Assembly: GCA_015490315.1 (NCBI GenBank)
Contig: WFYB01000002.1
Span: 1 to 8,807 of the forward strand
DNA from: Sulfurovum sp.
GTDB taxonomy: Bacteria > Campylobacterota > Campylobacteria > Campylobacterales > Sulfurovaceae
Direction of reading: 5' to 3'
Length of the DNA: 8,807 nucleotides
The translations under genes and the position numbers were made by a program. Below the pieces are notes generated by a model that was given only the letters and a program-made list of their open reading frames with translations, had not been told where the DNA came from and did not search any database. Each line of letters opens with the position of its first letter. The stretch's first letter is position 1. This document shows, piece by piece, positions 5,337 through 8,807 of the stretch.

Positions 5337-6389
5337 TCAATCTAGATTCAAATCACTGTTTTGGCGTCTGCGCTGCAGACGCATCTTGAGTTTGGCAAGT
5401 TCGCGCATATCGACATGCGCGTCACTCTCATCCACGATCTCCACACCCAGGATCGTCTCGACACAATCCTCAAGTGTGACTATCCCCTCGACCTGATCAT
5501 ACTTATCAAGGACAAGGAACATATGCTCTTTCTTTTCGATAAAGAGATCCAGTGCCCATGAGACCGGCACCTGCTCATTGATACGGTAGATATCCTTTTC
5601 GATATCCTTGATCAATTTGCTGTCATCTTCGAGTGCCTGCTTAAAAAGCTGCTTGGTCAGGATCATCCCGGTGACGTTATCGATCGTTCCCTCATAGACA
5701 GGGATACGGGAGTATTTGAAAATATCTGGTTCATTCTTGATGACATCCTGGATCGTACGGTTATGCTCCAATGCAAAGACGACACTGCGCGGCGTGAGGA
5801 TATCATGCACCTTGATATCGTCCAGTTTCAAGATATTTTCGATTATATCTGACTCCTGCTCATCCAGCACCCCTTCATCTTCACTCAGCAATGCACTCTC
5901 AAGAAGCTCTTCTTTGGTTAGGCTATGTCCTTCATCACCTTTTTTGATACGATTTGTCACAAAAAGCGTCAGCAGAATAATCGGATAGGTGATCCAAATA
6001 AAAAATCGGATCATATATGCCGCGATGGGTGCAAGCTGTTTCCAGTAGGTCGCACCTATCGTCTTAGGGATGATCTCTCCAAAAAAGAGAATCGCAAAGG
6101 TCAAAACTGCCGAAACCCAAAAGAGTGCTCCCGAACCAAATACTCTCTCTGCCTGCGCACCAACCGCTGCCGCACCAACAGTGTTGGCAACAGTATTGAG
6201 TATCAGGATCGAAGCGATCGACTTGTTAATATTTTGCTTATGCTGTCTCAACAACGCACCGGCTTTTGGTTTCTCTTTTTCGAGTACAGAGATGAACGGC
6301 ATCGTCACCGAGAGCAATACCGATTCAAGTACTGAACAGACAAAGGAGACGATGACCGCCCCCATAAAATATATCACCAATAAGTCCAT
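5337..6389 (-). CDS. CNNM/CBS-domain membrane protein (CorB/CorC-like)
   Basis: A 350-residue inner-membrane protein. The N-terminal CNNM (DUF21) domain spans about residues 1-150 and has four hydrophobic segments (about 3-30, 57-80, 85-105, 118-145). It carries the conserved NTVANT (65-70) and GEIIPK (104-109). Two CBS domains follow (about 195-250 and 262-318), starting with ILTPR (197-201) and ending in GIVTLEDCVETILG (302-315). The family is linked to Mg2+ (and Co2+) efflux or resistance, with the CBS pair binding ATP-Mg. Many bacterial members carry a further C-terminal CorC_HlyC domain of about 80 residues; here the protein stops about 30 residues after CBS2 with a basic tail, so that domain is absent. 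It begins 19 nt after mgtE and shares its promoter. The AAGGA upstream is about 12 nt from the ATG, a rather long spacing. Older 'hemolysin' labels are not informative. Confidence 0.9.
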   Translation of the reverse strand: MDLLVIYFMGAVIVSFVCSVLESVLLSVTMPFISVLEKEKPKAGALLRQHKQNINKSIASILILNTVANTVGAAAVGAQAERVFGSGALFWVSAVLTFAILFFGEIIPKTIGATYWKQLAPIAAYMIRFFIWITYPIILLTLFVTNRIKKGDEGHSLTKEELLESALLSEDEGVLDEQESDIIENILKLDDIKVHDILTPRSVVFALEHNRTIQDVIKNEPDIFKYSRIPVYEGTIDNVTGMILTKQLFKQALEDDSKLIKDIEKDIYRINEQVPVSWALDLFIEKKEHMFLVLDKYDQVEGIVTLEDCVETILGVEIVDESDAHVDMRELAKLKMRLQRRRQNSDLNLD

Positions 6390-6408
6390 AATCTTATATC
6401 ATCCTTTT

Positions 6409-7737
6409 TTATAATAGTATGATGGTCGCGAGACCCAAAAATGCAAAAAATCCTACGATATCTGTCACAGTAGTCAAGATCACTGTACTCCCTATTGCAG
6501 GGTCAATACCGAATTTTTTCAATGCTAATGGAATCACCGATCCAAAAAAACCTGCACTGAGCAGATTGATGATCATCGCCAGTGCGATTACAACACCCAA
6601 CATCCCTTTGCCAAACCATATCGATGCAATAACGCCTATGATTATAGCAAAAAGCATCCCATTTGCAAGTGAGAGGATCACCTCTTTCTTGATCGTCCTA
6701 AAAGCATCATGCTTTGCGATCTCCCCGAGTGCAAGTTGTCTTACAACGACAGTCAGTGACTGTGTGCCGGCATTGCCTCCCATGGAGGCGACGATAGGCA
6801 TCAGTACAGCCAACGCAACATAGCTCTGCAGGGTACTCTCAAAGAGCCCGATCACCAAAGAGGCAGCGATCGCTGTGAGCAAGTTGATCCCCAGCCAAAT
6901 CGCACGTGCCTTTCCCGCCTTGATCAGGTCATCATCCTCTTCTGCCTCGTCACTGACTCCAGCCAGATGGTACATCTGATCGGTTGCCTGCTCGCTAATA
7001 ATATCGTAGATATCATCCGAAGTGATACGCCCCAGCAGCACACCCTGCTCATTGACCACAGGGATCGAAGAGAGATCATACTCCTGAAACTTTTTGACCA
7101 CATCTTCTATAGGCTCATGGTCATAGGCTACGATCGGCTTGTACGCCTCTTCATCCTGCGCAATATTCTCTCCTACTGTCTTGTCAAAATCAAATGTGAG
7201 CAAGCTGTCGAGCCCTACTCCGTATTTCAAATGATTCTGATCATCGACGACAAAAAGATAGTTGACATTCTCAAGTTCACCTGCACGACGCAATTTGGCA
7301 AACTCTTCGATGACATCCCTTACCTTTTGGTTGAGTTTGGCGGTATAGACCTCCACCTGCATGTAGGCACCCGCCTCATCTTCCTCATACTGACGAAGCT
7401 GCTTGATATCCTCTTGATCCTCTTTGTCCAGCTTCTCGAAAACTTCTTGTGCGATATGCTCATCGAGCTCTTCAAGCTCTTCGATGAACTCTTTTTGATC
7501 ATCTGACTCAAGCTCTGCGACAGACTCGGCAAGTTCTTCGGGTGTAAATGATTCAATGATATCGTCAAAATAACGATCCGGCAGTTCCAACGCTACATCG
7601 GCGATAAGGTCTTTTGGGATCGACTTGACCGCTTCATGAAAGCTCTTGTCATCCAGATCCTTCAGAATATTTGCGATCTCTGAGGGATGCAGTTCATCAT
7701 GTGGGCGTGACTGGATATACTCATTTAACTTATCCAT
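6409..7737 (-). CDS. mgtE: Magnesium transporter MgtE
   Basis: MgtE is a homodimeric, Mg2+-gated Mg2+ channel of the inner membrane. The 442-residue protein has the full architecture. An acidic helical MgtE-N domain (about 15-125) contains many Asp and Glu residues that sense Mg2+. A CBS pair follows (about 127-250; SSIPVVNEQGVLLGRIT at 223-239), then a plug helix region and five membrane segments (about 278-442). The pore signature MPIVASMGGNAGTQS (313-327) and the C-terminal LTTVTDIVGFFAFLGLA (421-437), with the probable pore Asp426, are intact. The ATG at 7737 has GGGGGA 4-9 nt upstream. The leader from the predicted promoter is only about 20 nt, leaving no room for an Mg2+ riboswitch. It is the first gene of an operon with the CNNM gene. 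Confidence 0.96.
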   Translation of the reverse strand: MDKLNEYIQSRPHDELHPSEIANILKDLDDKSFHEAVKSIPKDLIADVALELPDRYFDDIIESFTPEELAESVAELESDDQKEFIEELEELDEHIAQEVFEKLDKEDQEDIKQLRQYEEDEAGAYMQVEVYTAKLNQKVRDVIEEFAKLRRAGELENVNYLFVVDDQNHLKYGVGLDSLLTFDFDKTVGENIAQDEEAYKPIVAYDHEPIEDVVKKFQEYDLSSIPVVNEQGVLLGRITSDDIYDIISEQATDQMYHLAGVSDEAEEDDDLIKAGKARAIWLGINLLTAIAASLVIGLFESTLQSYVALAVLMPIVASMGGNAGTQSLTVVVRQLALGEIAKHDAFRTIKKEVILSLANGMLFAIIIGVIASIWFGKGMLGVVIALAMIINLLSAGFFGSVIPLALKKFGIDPAIGSTVILTTVTDIVGFFAFLGLATIILL

Positions 7738-7765
7738 GGTATCCCCCTTGATAAAAATTTTCGGA

Positions 7766-7771
7766 ATTATA
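7766..7771 (-). promoter_or_regulatory. mgtE -10 box
   Basis: A perfect TATAAT on the minus strand (7771-7766) lies about 29 nt before the mgtE ATG, with a weak TTTCAT at the -35 position (7794-7789). The predicted start is near 7759. It is the likely promoter of the mgtE-CNNM operon, since a strong terminator separates it from the gene upstream. Confidence 0.55.
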
Positions 7772-7814
7772 CTAGATTTTAGAAGAGAATGAAAGAAAAA
7801 ATTATAATTCTCAT

Positions 7815-7841
7815 AAAAAAAGAGAAAAAATCTCTTTTTTT
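7815..7841 (-). terminator. Rho-independent terminator of the DUF2892 gene
   Basis: An 11-bp perfect stem, 7815-7825 (AAAAAAAGAGA) with 7831-7841 (TCTCTTTTTTT), closes a 5-nt loop, 11 nt after the stop of the gene at 7853. The U-rich 3' arm serves as the U-tract. The structure is symmetric and could also work on the other strand. Confidence 0.75.
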
Positions 7842-7852
7842 ACACAAACAAA

Positions 7853-8053
7853 CTACTGTTGCTGATCGGGAAGATCACACTTTTTGGTGATCAGACAAAG
7901 CGGACAGAAGTTCGCCAATCCTGCAATAAGCGGAATAATCCCCAGATAAAACCACTTGATCCCCGTCACCACACCCGCACCGATCAAAGCGATACCGATC
8001 ACGATCCTAAAGACTCTACAGAAACTTCTGATTTTGTTATAATTGACTGCCAT
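7853..8053 (-). CDS. DUF2892 (YgaP-type) small inner-membrane protein
   Basis: A 66-residue protein with two hydrophobic helices (about 14-31 and 33-49). The pattern RVFRIVIGIALIGAG, then WFYLGIIPLIAGLANFCPLC, is typical of the DUF2892 family (membrane part of YgaP-like proteins). The conserved loop Cys-Pro after helix 2 is CPLC here (50-53), with a further Cys59 and Cys12. In YgaP the same membrane unit is fused to a rhodanese sulfurtransferase domain; this copy stands alone. A role in sulfur or thiol chemistry at the membrane is possible but unproven. The ATG at 8053 has GGAG 7 nt upstream. It appears monocistronic, with its own promoter and a terminator at 7815-7841. Confidence 0.85.
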   Translation of the reverse strand: MAVNYNKIRSFCRVFRIVIGIALIGAGVVTGIKWFYLGIIPLIAGLANFCPLCLITKKCDLPDQQQ

Positions 8054-8090
8054 GATGTAACTCCATTGTGTTAACTGTTTTTGATATTGT

Positions 8091-8096
8091 AGTATA
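8091..8096 (-). promoter_or_regulatory. DUF2892 gene -10 box
   Basis: TATACT on the minus strand (8096-8091) lies about 37 nt before the ATG, with a start predicted near 8084. The -35 region (about 8114-8119, CTCTTA) is poor. The surrounding 8097-8221 sequence is AT-rich, and I find no small ORF with a ribosome site in it. Confidence 0.45.
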
Positions 8097-8221
8097 AATT
8101 ACTTAGGATAGAATAAGAGTAAAAAACTCCTAATTTCCTTTTCCTTTAAATCATCTCCGATCAAAGATTTTTCTGCAATGGTAACTATATAGACTCCAAA
8201 AACAAAATTTAATCCATATCA

Positions 8222-8240
8222 CTGAACAAATGCTGCTCAG
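8222..8240 (-). terminator. Weak hairpin after the cytochrome gene
   Basis: On the minus strand, CTGAGCA (8240-8234) and TGTTCAG (8228-8222) pair over 7 bp (one G-U) around a 5-nt loop, starting 1 nt after the cytochrome stop. No T-run follows directly, although the region beyond is AT-rich. It may be a transcript 3'-end structure. Confidence 0.3.
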
Positions 8241-8241
8241 A

Positions 8242-8807
8242 CTACTCCCAAAACGGCAGCAGGTAGGTAACCTGTTCTTCTGTCAGTACAGATGTCGTAT
8301 CGGCAATACATTTCAGGTGTACTTTCGTCGCTTCGATTTTGAGCTTTGCGATCTTCTCAAGCAGCGGTGTGACACGCTTTGGGTCTTCCCTATCGATCAT
8401 CGCTTCGGCAACCTCATCTTCAAGCGGCTTGAGCTTCGCTTTGATCTGCTTGACCGCACTGAGTGTCTCCCTACGGATGATAAGCAGTTTTTTCTTCTGT
8501 TCCGCTGTCAGTCCAAGCTCACCTTTATCCCAGTGCTTGATAAGCAGCTTGGTCAGGTGCGGCAAATTTTCACTGTTGATAAGAAACGGCGAATCGGTCA
8601 GCGCACGGATTTTGTCATTTGCCTGAACCTCTTTGATCATGGCTACAAAATCTTTGTGCGGATAGGTTGCAATCAGATACGCTGCGATCGCTTCAAGCTC
8701 GGCTTTGGTAACATTGCCTTTTTGCGACGGCATCACACCGAACTTGGCTACTTTGTTGGATTCGCACACCGATTTGGAGACATCGGGATCGAGCACATAG
8801 TCAACGA
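8242..8807 (-). CDS. c-type cytochrome with Spy/CpxP-like C-terminus, 5' partial
   Basis: The last 187 residues of a protein whose start lies off the right edge. The visible N-terminal part (about 1-49) is the C-terminal end of a class I cytochrome c. FGVMPSQKGNVTKAELEAIA (22-41) has the probable heme axial ligand Met25, followed by the closing helix AAYLIATY. The CXXCH heme site would be off-window, so heme binding is inferred. After a linker comes a helical domain (about 84-184) with two LTxxQ motifs, LTAEQ (99-103) and LTEEQ (174-178). These are the mark of Spy/CpxP-like periplasmic proteins that bind unfolded proteins or metals. The frame stays open to the edge; an internal GTG at 8796 is not the start. 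The protein presumably is exported to the periplasm. Cytochrome part: good confidence; Spy-like part: moderate. Confidence 0.8.
   Translation of the reverse strand, partial: VDYVLDPDVSKSVCESNKVAKFGVMPSQKGNVTKAELEAIAAYLIATYPHKDFVAMIKEVQANDKIRALTDSPFLINSENLPHLTKLLIKHWDKGELGLTAEQKKKLLIIRRETLSAVKQIKAKLKPLEDEVAEAMIDREDPKRVTPLLEKIAKLKIEATKVHLKCIADTTSVLTEEQVTYLLPFWE

Noticed and set aside
6967..7506. Hydrophobic Leu/Ile-rich frame antisense to mgtE
   Set aside because: Reverse complement of the Asp/Glu-rich MgtE-N domain gives Leu/Ile/Phe codons; an artefact of strand complement.
7800..7809. AATTATAATT palindrome as a Fur/PerR-type operator
   Set aside because: It is in AT-rich low-complexity sequence, lies outside the mgtE promoter and is too short and degenerate to support an operator.
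7738..7852. Mg2+ riboswitch (M-box or mgtA-like) upstream of mgtE
   Set aside because: The predicted leader is only about 20 nt, and beyond it is low-complexity AT sequence and a terminator.
1..8807. CRISPR array, prophage, insertion sequence or toxin-antitoxin/defence system
   Set aside because: No repeated spacers, transposase, integrase or defence-type domains are visible on either strand.

Overview
The window is a gene-dense stretch of bacterial chromosome. It most likely comes from a Campylobacterota (epsilonproteobacterial) organism of the Sulfurovum/Sulfurimonas type. That placement is an inference from protein character, from promoters with good TATAAT-like -10 boxes but poor -35 boxes, and from the mix of genes (stand-alone TruD, a Trp-less dodecin, an MgtE/CNNM pair, a c-type cytochrome). 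No rRNA or other phylogenetic marker is present. I see no phage, transposase, CRISPR array or tRNA.

Layout. Positions 1-718 (minus) hold a short operon: a TerB-fold protein followed 2 nt later by an acylphosphatase that runs off the left edge. A divergent promoter with overlapping -10 boxes (about 755-767) separates it from a plus-strand membrane protein of the DsbD_2/'sulfite exporter' type (800-1579) with a Cys/Met/His-rich tail. A dodecin-like protein (1655-1858), a GC-rich hairpin and tRNA pseudouridine synthase TruD (1941-3044) follow. The truD -10 box sits so close to the ATG that its mRNA is probably leaderless. A 58-residue four-cysteine protein (3045-3221) and a DEAD-box RNA helicase (3297-4652) lie on the minus strand, and a thioredoxin (4790-5170) is on the plus strand.

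The gap between the converging thioredoxin and CNNM genes (5171-5336) holds an unexplained structured element with 13-bp perfect terminal inverted repeats and an inner hairpin. Next, on the minus strand, come mgtE (6409-7737) and a CNNM/CBS protein (5337-6389), apparently one magnesium-handling operon. Upstream of that is a DUF2892 membrane protein (7853-8053) with a strong terminator behind it. The right edge is the C-terminal part of a c-type cytochrome carrying a Spy/CpxP-like LTxxQ domain (8242 to the edge).

Most genes are housekeeping: RNA modification and remodelling, redox, Mg2+ homeostasis, respiration. I do not see a convincing new multi-gene system. The points most worth checking are the structured element at 5212-5328, the cytochrome-Spy fusion, the dodecin without its flavin-stacking tryptophan, the small four-cysteine protein and the leaderless truD promoter.
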